A stretch of 9,220 nucleotides of DNA from JAEUIE01 sp035430005. GTDB lineage: Bacteria; Planctomycetota; Planctomycetia; Gemmatales; HRBIN36. The notes below the pieces were generated by a model. That model saw only the letters and a program-made list of their open reading frames with translations, was not told the origin of the DNA and searched no databases. Positions 1 to 6,849 of this stretch are shown here, in pieces. The position numbers were made by a program, and so were the translations under genes. The number at the start of each line of letters is the position of its first letter. Positions within the stretch are counted from its first letter, which is position 1. Where the stretch lies: NCBI GenBank assembly GCA_035430005.1, contig DAOMFV010000171.1, positions 1-9,220 of the forward strand, written 5' to 3'.

Positions 1-224
1 TTTCAACGCTGGAAAACAAGTGAATCTGGCTTTGTTCAGGTATTTCTCATGGAATAGGAAGAACACTCTCCTCCCCTTCACTGGTGTACTATGCCCTTTT
101 TAGTTTTTCTCATCAGTTTCTCTCTCTTTACATCTTAATCACAAGGGATTGCCCTTGGGTTTGTTCTCTCGCCCTTTGGGCTAAGTCCTGAGTTCATTCC
201 TTATCCTCCTGTACAATACTCTGA
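1..224. other. pyrimidine-rich upstream region with small hairpins
   Basis: No gene could be supported here. Two forward frames are open from the window edge to stops near 55-57 and 111-113, but these remnants are too short to identify. Roughly 62-140 is strongly pyrimidine-rich on the plus strand. A 6-bp hairpin (CAAGGG, loop ATTG, CCCTTG) occupies 142-157 and is followed by GGGTTTGTTCT. A related shorter one (GCCC-TTT-GGGC) is at 171-181. The first could be a weak terminator for a gene to the left, but neither stem is long enough to be sure. Confidence 0.4.
212..217 (+). promoter_or_regulatory. possible -10 box (TACAAT) of the WD40 gene
   Basis: TACAAT at 212-217 matches the bacterial -10 consensus at five of six positions. 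It would start transcription near 224, about 22 bases before the preferred ATG at 246. There is no good -35 box 16-18 bases upstream (TGAGTT near 189-194 is poor), so this is only a candidate. If right, it argues against the alternative TTG start at 225. Confidence 0.25.
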
Positions 225-233
225 TTGAATTAT

Positions 234-238
234 GGGAG
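234..238 (+). promoter_or_regulatory. ribosome binding site deciding the WD40 start
   Basis: GGGAG at 234-238 lies 7 bases before ATG at 246, an ideal Shine-Dalgarno distance. The longer reading from TTG at 225 would place this site inside the coding sequence and has no good site of its own, so the ATG is preferred. Confidence 0.6.
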
Positions 239-245
239 TTACCTC

Positions 246-3236
246 ATGCGGTTTGGTGCCTGGTCTTTGATGTGCCTGTTCATGTTCTGTCTCACATCCC
301 TGTCCGGCCAGGATCAATCATCATCCATCCAACAGGAAAAGTCCGAAGTCACTGCCAGTCCTGCGGTCAAACTCTTTCCTGCCAATGTCTTCAAGAAGAT
401 CGACGGCCTGGAGACCCAGGCTAAACAAAGCAAAGAAGGTGATCGATCTCAACTGCTGTTGCAGCAGGCCCGCTGGCTGCTCCCGGAAACGAAGACTGCT
501 TTGCCTGAACATGTCTCCCGAGTGATGGGCAGCCTGAAGTTCAAACACGATCAGTTTCCTACAGCGCTGGTCTACTCACCGGATGGTCAATCACTCTACA
601 CCGCCAGCCGGGATGGCACGGTGCGCCAATGGAACCTGCAGAATGGCCGAACGATCAAGAGTTGGGAATTGGGGCAACCACTCAGCACCCTTTGCCTCAG
701 TAACAATGGGCAATACCTGGCTGTCTCTGAAGGCTACCGGCCCTCGCCTAACCTCGATCTTGGCACCATCCCACCGCACGAAGAGTATGTCATCCATGTG
801 ATCGATCTGAGTAATGGCAGTATCAAGTGGAAACTGAAGGGTACCAAGGTGCCTATCTACTGCCTGGCGTTCAGCGCTGACGGCCAGCAACTCGTCAGCG
901 GCGGGCAGGCAGAAAAGTCAGAGGCGATTCGCATCTGGAACCTGACGACGGGCAAGCTCGATCGTTCGTTCAAACCATTGCAGGCTATCGTCAACATCGC
1001 ATGGTCGAAGGATACAGCCAAGCTCTACGTCACGACCTCGGATCGGACCTTTGGCGTCTTCGATGCCAAATCCGGGCTACAGATGCAGTCGATCCGGGAA
1101 CGGGGTATGATCTTTGCCATGGCCCTCAGCCCGGATGAATCCATTCTCGCCGTCGCAGGTGATACGACTGACGATGCCAGTGGACTTTGCATCAAGCTTT
1201 ACAACACTCAAGACTGGAAAGTGTCACAATCGCTGCCTGGTCACCAGAGTAGCGTCGTGGCCCTGGCGTTTCACCCCAAGGGCAATCTGCTGGTCAGTGC
1301 CAGTGCCAAGCCCGAAGCGTCGATCAAAGTCTGGGACCTTGGCAAGAAAACAGCCATTACACAATACCTGGGACATACAAGCGATGTTCTGGCTGTCGCA
1401 CTCTCGAACACCGGCGAACAGGTCGCCTCGGTCAGCCTTGATGGCAGCATCCGCTTGTGGCAGACAAGTCAGGTGATGCCGAGTCGTAAACTCATCAGCG
1501 GCAAGGCCTCCATCTGGACGGTCGCCTCGCATGGCAACCGTATTCTTACTGTCAGCGCCGATCAATCGGCGGTACTGTGGGATGCGGAGTCGGGCAAAGA
1601 ACTGGTTCGATTTACTGAACATAAGTCGCCGGTGACCGCAGGAGCCTTTCGGCCCGATGGCAACGAAGTGGCAACGGGAGGCGGCGATGCGGTCATTCGC
1701 CTGTGGGATCCCGCAACCGGCAAAACTAATACCACGCTGACGGGACACACCGGTGTCATTACTTCTCTCGCCTACAGCCCCGACGGCAAGAAGCTCTATT
1801 CAGCCAGCGCTGATAAGACCGTTCGCATCTGGAATATCTCTGAGAAGAAGGCTCTGCATACGATGGAGCAGCATCGCAGCGTAGTCACGTCGCTGGCTGT
1901 CAACCTGGATGGATCACTGCTGGCCAGTGGCGGGGCGGACAACATCATTCGCATCTGGAAGACTGCCGATGGTAGTGAACTCCGATCCCTGGTCGGGCAC
2001 ATTGGAGCGATCACCGGCTTGGCCTTCAGCCCGGGGGGCACGCTGCTGGCCAGTGTCGGGGCCGATGGGGTCACCCGAATCTGGGACCCCGCCGTCCGGA
2101 GCGATGCCCTGCGGACCTTCTCCGGCCATGTAGGGCAACTGATGGCTGTCGCCTTCAGCCCCAATCACAAGTACCTGGCTACCGCCGGAGCTGATGAAAC
2201 GGTGCGTATCTGGAATCTGCAGAATGGCAGCGAAGCCCGCGCTCTCAAAGGGCATACCGACTGGATCACCAGCCTGGCTTACCTGGGTGATGGTGAATCC
2301 CTGGTCAGTTCCTCCGTCGATGGCACCGTCCTGCTCTGGTCGGAGACCAAGTCCTTCGAACTGCCCGTCTATGGTCATGAGCATCCCATACGTTACCTGG
2401 CCATCTCGCCTCAGGGTGATCGGCTGGCTTCGGGAAGCGAAGAGGGGAAGATCATCCTTTGGGATACCGCCACGGGTAACGATCTGGCTACTCTCGGTAG
2501 TCATCAGTCGGCTATCAAGGCCATGAGTTTCTCGAACGATGGCAAGAAGCTGGTCTCAGCGGATCGTGATTTGTGGATCAAGCTCTGGGAAGTACCCGAA
2601 GCCAGAGAGACTCAGTCTCTGAAGAGCGCTTCCGACAGCATCAATCGCATCGCCTTTCTCGGCAAGGATCGGGGCATCGTGGCATCGACTGGTTCGTCGA
2701 ACATCAGCCTGTGGGCCTTTGAGGGGAAGTTCCTCAAGACCGAACCGGCCCTGACCTTCCTGGGTTACGAACGGCACTGCAACTCGGTCGCCTTCGCACA
2801 GGATCGTGCGGCGCTGGGCAGCACCGATGGCGTCGTCAAGTTCTGGAAGCTGAGCGACTTCAAGCAGGATTCGGATGAACAGCTTCGGGCCTACACTGTA
2901 GCTGTGCATGAACTGACGTTAAGTGCTGACGGCAAACAAGCCCTGACGAGCAACCAGGAGAACGAGTTCAAGCTGTGGAATACTGATGACAAGAAGCAGA
3001 TCAACAGTTGGAAGACTCGCCCGGCCAAGTTGAGTTGCCTGGCACTTCACGCTAAGGGCGAACTCGTGGTTGCCGGCTTCGAAACCGGTGAAGTGGTGCT
3101 CTGGGATGCCAGGGGGAAGGAACTGCGTAGCTGGAAGTTTCGTTGCTTGATCAATGACCTGATCCTTTCTCCCACCAGCAAGCATGGGTACGCCGGCACT
3201 TCTAATGGCGTGATCTATCAACTTGATTTGCCTTAG
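246..3236 (+). CDS. exported WD40-repeat (beta-propeller) protein, about 21 blades
   Basis: The protein has 996 residues from ATG 246; a TTG at 225 would add seven. The N-terminus (MRFGAWSLMCLFMFCLTSLSG) resembles a Sec signal peptide, so it probably acts outside the cytoplasmic membrane. A polar linker of about 65 residues follows. From about residue 95 to the C-terminus it is continuous WD40 repeats of roughly 43 residues. I count about 21 blade ends of the type [VI]-[RK]-[ILV]-W-[DN], for example TVRQW, AIRIW, SIKVW, VIRLW, TVRIW, KIILW and EVVLW. Several middle blades carry a GH start and SPDG or SADG turns. Twenty-one would fit three seven-bladed propellers. No catalytic domain is visible, so a scaffold or binding role is inferred from the family; the partner is unknown. 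Planctomycetes carry many such proteins. The gene appears monocistronic: 184 bases with inverted repeats separate it from the next gene. Confidence 0.9.
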   Translation: MRFGAWSLMCLFMFCLTSLSGQDQSSSIQQEKSEVTASPAVKLFPANVFKKIDGLETQAKQSKEGDRSQLLLQQARWLLPETKTALPEHVSRVMGSLKFKHDQFPTALVYSPDGQSLYTASRDGTVRQWNLQNGRTIKSWELGQPLSTLCLSNNGQYLAVSEGYRPSPNLDLGTIPPHEEYVIHVIDLSNGSIKWKLKGTKVPIYCLAFSADGQQLVSGGQAEKSEAIRIWNLTTGKLDRSFKPLQAIVNIAWSKDTAKLYVTTSDRTFGVFDAKSGLQMQSIRERGMIFAMALSPDESILAVAGDTTDDASGLCIKLYNTQDWKVSQSLPGHQSSVVALAFHPKGNLLVSASAKPEASIKVWDLGKKTAITQYLGHTSDVLAVALSNTGEQVASVSLDGSIRLWQTSQVMPSRKLISGKASIWTVASHGNRILTVSADQSAVLWDAESGKELVRFTEHKSPVTAGAFRPDGNEVATGGGDAVIRLWDPATGKTNTTLTGHTGVITSLAYSPDGKKLYSASADKTVRIWNISEKKALHTMEQHRSVVTSLAVNLDGSLLASGGADNIIRIWKTADGSELRSLVGHIGAITGLAFSPGGTLLASVGADGVTRIWDPAVRSDALRTFSGHVGQLMAVAFSPNHKYLATAGADETVRIWNLQNGSEARALKGHTDWITSLAYLGDGESLVSSSVDGTVLLWSETKSFELPVYGHEHPIRYLAISPQGDRLASGSEEGKIILWDTATGNDLATLGSHQSAIKAMSFSNDGKKLVSADRDLWIKLWEVPEARETQSLKSASDSINRIAFLGKDRGIVASTGSSNISLWAFEGKFLKTEPALTFLGYERHCNSVAFAQDRAALGSTDGVVKFWKLSDFKQDSDEQLRAYTVAVHELTLSADGKQALTSNQENEFKLWNTDDKKQINSWKTRPAKLSCLALHAKGELVVAGFETGEVVLWDARGKELRSWKFRCLINDLILSPTSKHGYAGTSNGVIYQLDLP

Positions 3237-3241
3237 CATGA

Positions 3242-3342
3242 GTTGGAGTTCACGCTTTAGCGTGTCTGCCTTACAGTATCTCATCGTTCGTTTTGTCGTT
3301 ACTGGTGCCTGTCATCGAGCACGCTGAAGCGTGAACACCAAC
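3242..3342. repeat. inverted pair of interspersed palindromic repeats
   Basis: Two copies of a 23-base sequence face each other at 3242-3264 and 3320-3342. Once one copy is reverse-complemented they differ at only two positions. Each copy contains its own hairpin: CACGCT-TT-AGCGTG at 3251-3264 and CACGCT-GA-AGCGTG at 3320-3333. The 55-base spacer shows no gene. The arrangement resembles REP/BIME-type intergenic repeats and could also stop or stabilise the WD40 transcript, though there is no clear U-tract. Similar GCTGAAGCG-centred repeats are, as far as I recall, common between genes in planctomycetes. Confidence 0.75.
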
Positions 3343-3420
3343 ACATGCAGAAACACTCACTTCAGTCGAACTTCCTCTTTCCTCACGTGCGCAGCTACTC
3401 TCAATTCCTACAACAACTAG

Positions 3421-4371
3421 ATGAACATCATCCCCACCCCTGAATTTCCCGTCGATGACAAGAAGCCAGGCACCCGGCAGACGATGTCGTATCTCAAGAC
3501 GATGTTCGATGGCCGAGGCTTGGAGCCCAAGGGCAAGCTGGGGCAGTGCTTCCTGATCGATCTCAACTTGATGGAACTGCTGATCAAGGCAGCCGAACTG
3601 AACCAGCACGACCTGGCGGTGGAAGTAGGTTGCGGCTCGGGAAGCCTGACGCTCAAACTGGCTGAGGCAGCAGGGGCTGTGGTGGGTATCGAAATCGATA
3701 AAGGTTTCTACAGCCTGGCTGACGACCTCACTAAGGCGTGGGGCAACGTCATCATGATGCATGGCGACGCCCTCAAGAACAAGAACACACTCAATCCCGA
3801 TTTTGTTCAAGCCATTCTTGAGCAACGGAAGAAACCAGGCATTGAGCGGATCAAGCTGACGGCTAACCTGCCTTACATCGTGGCGGCGCCGGTCATCAGT
3901 AATTTGTTGTTGCTTGACGAGATTCCGATTGAACGCATGGTGGTGATGGTGCAACTGGAGATGGCCCAGCGACTCTTGGCGAAGCCTTCGACGAAGGATT
4001 ACAACGCCAGCTCAATCTTTGTGCAAAGCCTGTGCGACATTGAGATGATCCGCAAGATCAATCCGAAAGCCTTCTATCCGCCGCCGAAGGTGGACTCGGC
4101 CATCATTCGTATCCGGCCCAGGCCCGAAAAGCGAGGGGCAATTATTTCGGCATTGGGAAGTGTTGGTCGATTCCATCGGTTTCTGCATGGACTCTATTTA
4201 CATCGCCGCAAGAACCTGCGCGGGGCGCTCTATCCGCTGTTCCGAGATCAGATGGACAAGGCAGGGTTGGATAAGTGCATCGCCGACGCCGGGTTCGATG
4301 CCACGGCACGAGGAGAATCACTGACGGTGGCACAGCATCTGAAGTTGTGTCAGGGATTGCCATCGCTCTAG
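3421..4371 (+). CDS. rsmA: 16S rRNA (adenine1518/1519-N6)-dimethyltransferase RsmA (KsgA)
   Basis: This cytoplasmic enzyme transfers four methyl groups from S-adenosylmethionine to two adjacent adenines in the 3'-terminal helix of 16S rRNA during late 30S assembly. The 316-residue protein shows the family motifs in order: KLGQCFLID (39-47), SAM-binding VEVGCGSGSLT (67-77), the acidic GIEID (89-93), the catalytic NLPY (149-152), PPPKVDSAI (220-228) and HRRKNLRGAL (261-270). The Asn usual in the GQNF motif is Cys here. The extra 36 residues before the first motif, including RQTMSYL, look like the planctomycete form and support the start at 3421, although no Shine-Dalgarno site precedes it. A shorter start at the Met of MSYL is less likely. 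It stands alone between intergenic repeats and converges on the next gene. Confidence 0.95.
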   Translation: MNIIPTPEFPVDDKKPGTRQTMSYLKTMFDGRGLEPKGKLGQCFLIDLNLMELLIKAAELNQHDLAVEVGCGSGSLTLKLAEAAGAVVGIEIDKGFYSLADDLTKAWGNVIMMHGDALKNKNTLNPDFVQAILEQRKKPGIERIKLTANLPYIVAAPVISNLLLLDEIPIERMVVMVQLEMAQRLLAKPSTKDYNASSIFVQSLCDIEMIRKINPKAFYPPPKVDSAIIRIRPRPEKRGAIISALGSVGRFHRFLHGLYLHRRKNLRGALYPLFRDQMDKAGLDKCIADAGFDATARGESLTVAQHLKLCQGLPSL

Positions 4372-4380
4372 TATTTAAGA

Positions 4381-4666
4381 ACCGTGCCACTGTGTGTTGT
4401 AGAGGCCGTCCGGTAATTCAAGAGGCTATTTTCAGGGCCATTTTGTATGTGTAGTTAGAGGGGACAAAGTCATTTGCTGTCCTCTCTGATTTACCCATCT
4501 TAATAAGGCCTGGAATCATGTTCCTCGTCTTTCGAATTACCGGACGGCCTCTGTTGTACTCATCGCACAGTGCTGCTGGCGATTGCAGTCTTCCACTGCG
4601 TGACAGCGAGACGACTATACTGTGACGTGTTTTATGATACCTGGTACTGTCACACAGTGGCACGGT
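4381..4666. repeat. outer element bounded by 16-bp perfect inverted repeats
   Basis: ACCGTGCCACTGTGTG at 4381-4396 recurs as its exact reverse complement at 4651-4666. Removing the inserted inner element and one copy of its target duplication leaves a unit of about 129 bp. The remainder contains further CACTGTG/CACAGTG motifs in both orientations (4388-4394, 4566-4572, 4654-4659 region), so it is highly palindromic. I found no clear target duplication outside it, and no coding sequence. It is either an older MITE or a REP-like inverted pair, broken by a later insertion. It begins only nine bases after the rsmA stop codon. Confidence 0.7.
4396..4557. mobile_element. 152-bp MITE-like element with 19-bp TIRs and GTTGT target duplication
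   Basis: The terminal inverted repeat AGAGGCCGTCCGGTAATTC at 4401-4419 is matched without error by its reverse complement at 4534-4552. The bases just outside are identical, GTTGT at 4396-4400 and GTTGT at 4553-4557, which is a 5-bp target-site duplication. The interior (4420-4533) is too short for a transposase and shows further internal pairing: 4431-4439 with 4507-4515 (imperfect), and 4457-4466 with 4478-4487 (ten pairs, one G-T). The whole element can therefore fold into one long imperfect hairpin. These are the hallmarks of a non-autonomous miniature inverted-repeat element. The parent insertion-sequence family cannot be named from the ends alone. It has split the outer 16-bp inverted-repeat element. 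Confidence 0.85.
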
Positions 4667-4698
4667 CGCCGCTCGCGATAAGTTATTAGCCCTCGCAA

Positions 4699-4730
4699 CC
4701 ACACCTCGTCGGCGTACCGACGAGATGTGG
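4699..4730. repeat. strong 14-bp hairpin between convergent genes
   Basis: Arms 4699-4712 and 4717-4730 pair at 13 of 14 positions around the tetraloop CGTA, with one C-A mismatch. The inner eight pairs (CTCGTCGG with CCGACGAG) are GC-rich. There is no run of T on either side, so it is not a textbook intrinsic terminator. It may still slow polymerase between the convergent genes, or be another interspersed palindrome. Confidence 0.6.
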
Positions 4731-4747
4731 CACAGTCTTCATAAAGA

Positions 4748-4774
4748 AAGACACGAGGCTGGGCCTCGTGTCTT
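4748..4774 (-). terminator. rho-independent terminator of the thioredoxin-fold gene
   Basis: A perfect 12-bp stem (AAGACACGAGGC at 4748-4759 with GCCTCGTGTCTT at 4763-4774, loop TGG) lies 25 bases beyond the stop codon of the minus-strand gene. Read on the minus strand, the stem is followed by TCTTTAT, a moderate U-tract. On the plus strand the tail is ATTGAGTTT, so it suits the minus-strand gene better. Confidence 0.75.
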
Positions 4775-4799
4775 ATTGAGTTTACTGTAGTACCACTGC

Positions 4800-6587
4800 T
4801 TACTTCGCAGCGACCTTGCCGTCGACATCAAGCTGGATGGCTTGCAGAATCTCAGCGTTCTTATCGTTCTGTACGATGGCGATCACCTTCAGGTTCTTCA
4901 TGTCCAGAGGGCGATTGGTATTGGGGAACGGCCGGTTGGCAGCATAATCGTCCAGATACTTGGTGAGTTCTGCACGAATCTTGCTGACATCAGCGGTTTC
5001 GTGGTGCTTGAAGTTCTTATCCTTGATGGCAATACCTTCTGCTCCGCCCGGCATGGCACGAACTACTTGATGGTGGAAACGAAGTTTGTTGCCACCAACG
5101 TACTTGATTGATTCTTCCACCACGATCAATCGCAGTTTCAGATCATCATTGCCTTCAGCGCCGTAGACATCGACATTGATATCGATCTTGTCGCCGCTGC
5201 GGCTGGCGGTACCGTTGACCTTAATAGGAGTGGTCTTTTCAAGAATCGGGTTAATGAGATTGCTGTATTCCTTGAACTTGACTTCGGAGTTAGCCATGCC
5301 ACCACCACCGCCGGCTGCGGACTTGCCATTGAAGAGCGTGCTGGGGGTGCCACGAATTTCGCCGGCAAAGTGTTTCTGATAGTATTTGAACCGTGCCTCA
5401 GTATCACGATTGGTGAGAGGATCAGGACCGGGGATGTGCATGTGGTACTGGATGAGAACCAGATCCTTGTGGGAATAGGCTTTTTCCAGGGCATCGAAAG
5501 CAACGTCAGCGGCAACGCAAGGGGGGCACTGAGCACCGGTGAAGAGTTCGAGTACCGCCACCTGGTTGGCTTCGCTTTCCTTGCGGCCAGAGTACTTGGC
5601 GGGCTTGAAGGGGGGCACAGTGGCCAGGTATTCACGATCAAGTTCACCCTCAACCTTTTCCAGGCGAGCTTCAACGGTCTTTAGTTCGCTGGTCCTATTG
5701 CCGGCCTTGAGAGCCTGGACGTAGCTGGCAAGGATGGGTTGCTGCTGGGAAGCAGGAGTCTTTTCTGACAGATCCTTGTAGATCGGTTCGAGTACGTCAA
5801 GCGCCACTGATTCCAGCCCCTTCTGGCGAAGCAGAGTATTGGCTGCCTGCATGACGGCGAAGCGGACATAGCCGGGTCCAAAGGGACGAGCCTTGGCTTC
5901 GATCATCTTCACGAGCTTGCCGGCTTCAGCAATATCGACCTTGGCCTTGGAAGCCATGCCGAGAAGATTGTTGGCGGCGTCGAGAGCAACAGGGGAATCG
6001 CTGTCTTTCTCAATCACTTCCTTGTAAAGACCAGCAACCTTTTCGTCGGCTTCCTTCTGGGCCTCGGCCATCTTTTCCTGGAGTTCCTTCTTCTTATCTG
6101 CATCCTTTTCCTGCTGAACCTGGAAGCGGAGTTGCATGGGCTTGTTGCTCAGGGTCATGGCCTGGGAGAAAGCCTGAGGAACGGTGACTCGCACCATCAT
6201 GTCGTTGGCAGCGAGTTCTTCCTTGTCGGTCGGGGTGAGCTTGCCGCGGTAAGCAAAAGAATCAGCCACGAAGCTACCAAGTACGCTCTTGTCGGCGCCG
6301 GCATTGGCTGAAGTGAACGTGAGGCCGTTGGAAAGGCCGATGACGACTTCTTTGCCGTTGGACTTGAACTCTTTCAATGCCATCTGACTGCGTGGCGGAG
6401 CTGCCAGGAGGGTTCCCGTCTGCTTGCCGTCCTTGGTCTCGATTTTGATCAGGGCCATCGTCTGTTCACTGCTCGGATTGGTTATCAGAGCCAGGCGATA
6501 GTTGCCGTCAGGAATATTCCCCTGGGCGTTTGCGGATAATGGGGCTGCCAACAGGACAGCGAGCAAGAAGATCAACTTCTTCAACAT
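4800..6587 (-). CDS. exported thioredoxin-fold protein with CPPC motif
   Basis: The 595-residue protein starts with a clear signal peptide (MLKKLIFLLAVLLAAPLSANA, likely cut before QG at residue 22). The start is supported by GGAGAG six bases upstream of the ATG. Residues 25-120 are beta-rich and unassigned. About 155-195 is a charged, probably coiled-coil helix, followed by helical sequence to about 320. The thioredoxin-like domain begins near 340: VAVLELFTGAQCPPC ends in the active-site pair Cys354/Cys357, and GTPSTLFNG (413-421) supplies the expected cis-proline loop. The C-terminal 140 residues look like a beta-sandwich. LELFT-x-x-C-x-x-C resembles the DUF1223 and Omp28-related groups. 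A periplasmic thiol-disulfide role is inferred; the substrate is unknown. It is transcribed away from three Cys-rich exported proteins. A weak promoter candidate on the minus strand is TTAACT (6645-6650) with TAATTT (6623-6628). Confidence 0.85.
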   Translation of the reverse strand: MLKKLIFLLAVLLAAPLSANAQGNIPDGNYRLALITNPSSEQTMALIKIETKDGKQTGTLLAAPPRSQMALKEFKSNGKEVVIGLSNGLTFTSANAGADKSVLGSFVADSFAYRGKLTPTDKEELAANDMMVRVTVPQAFSQAMTLSNKPMQLRFQVQQEKDADKKKELQEKMAEAQKEADEKVAGLYKEVIEKDSDSPVALDAANNLLGMASKAKVDIAEAGKLVKMIEAKARPFGPGYVRFAVMQAANTLLRQKGLESVALDVLEPIYKDLSEKTPASQQQPILASYVQALKAGNRTSELKTVEARLEKVEGELDREYLATVPPFKPAKYSGRKESEANQVAVLELFTGAQCPPCVAADVAFDALEKAYSHKDLVLIQYHMHIPGPDPLTNRDTEARFKYYQKHFAGEIRGTPSTLFNGKSAAGGGGGMANSEVKFKEYSNLINPILEKTTPIKVNGTASRSGDKIDINVDVYGAEGNDDLKLRLIVVEESIKYVGGNKLRFHHQVVRAMPGGAEGIAIKDKNFKHHETADVSKIRAELTKYLDDYAANRPFPNTNRPLDMKNLKVIAIVQNDKNAEILQAIQLDVDGKVAAK

Positions 6588-6849
6588 GAGGTCTCTCCAT
6601 AGTGGATGAGTCTGACACTACAAAATTAGCAACCAATGATGAAAAGTTAAGGAATAGGTGTTGGAATGTGGGATGTTGTTGAACGAATGATGCATATTGC
6701 AGGGAAGTTACGAAGGCGGAGTTGGCTGAATTATTCTAACCGACCTTCTCTTTGTTATGGCGAGGAGTAATACCACCTACTATTCTGGCATGGATAAAAA
6801 CTATCAGCCCGGGTATTATGTATTTGTGACCCATGGACATCATTCAAGC
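6588..6849. promoter_or_regulatory. divergent intergenic region
   Basis: This stretch separates the minus-strand thioredoxin-fold gene from the plus-strand Cys-rich gene and must contain both promoters. Candidates are weak: on the minus strand TTAACT/TAATTT with a 16-base spacer (6623-6650), and on the plus strand TTACGA (6708-6713) with TATTCT (6732-6737) and an 18-base spacer. I could not recognise a MerR-, ArsR- or Fur-type operator. An open frame from ATG 6757 runs into the next gene, but its first 31 codons look like untranslated leader. Confidence 0.35.

Noticed and set aside
1..57. Possible C-terminus of an upstream gene
   Set aside because: Two plus-strand frames are open at the edge and neither remnant is recognisable. 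Too short to call.
225..245. TTG start seven codons upstream for the WD40 gene
   Set aside because: The Shine-Dalgarno site GGGAG (234-238) points to ATG 246, and the possible -10 box would put the transcript start at about 224.
3271..3954. 227-codon minus-strand open frame over the start of rsmA
   Set aside because: It is antisense to a confidently identified gene, begins with a His-rich stretch read from rsmA codons, and has no domain or ribosome binding site.
4418..4702. 94-codon minus-strand open frame crossing the nested repeats
   Set aside because: It runs through the right end of the MITE and into unrelated flanking sequence and shows no transposase-like motif. It appears to be accidental.
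4381..4799. CRISPR array or tandem repeats in the repeat-dense intergenic region
   Set aside because: The repeats are inverted pairs, each present twice, with no regular spacing or direct repetition.
6757..6849. In-frame upstream extension of the small Cys-rich gene
   Set aside because: The extra 31 residues are unlike a signal peptide and would bury the real one. No good ribosome binding site supports ATG 6757 or 6790.
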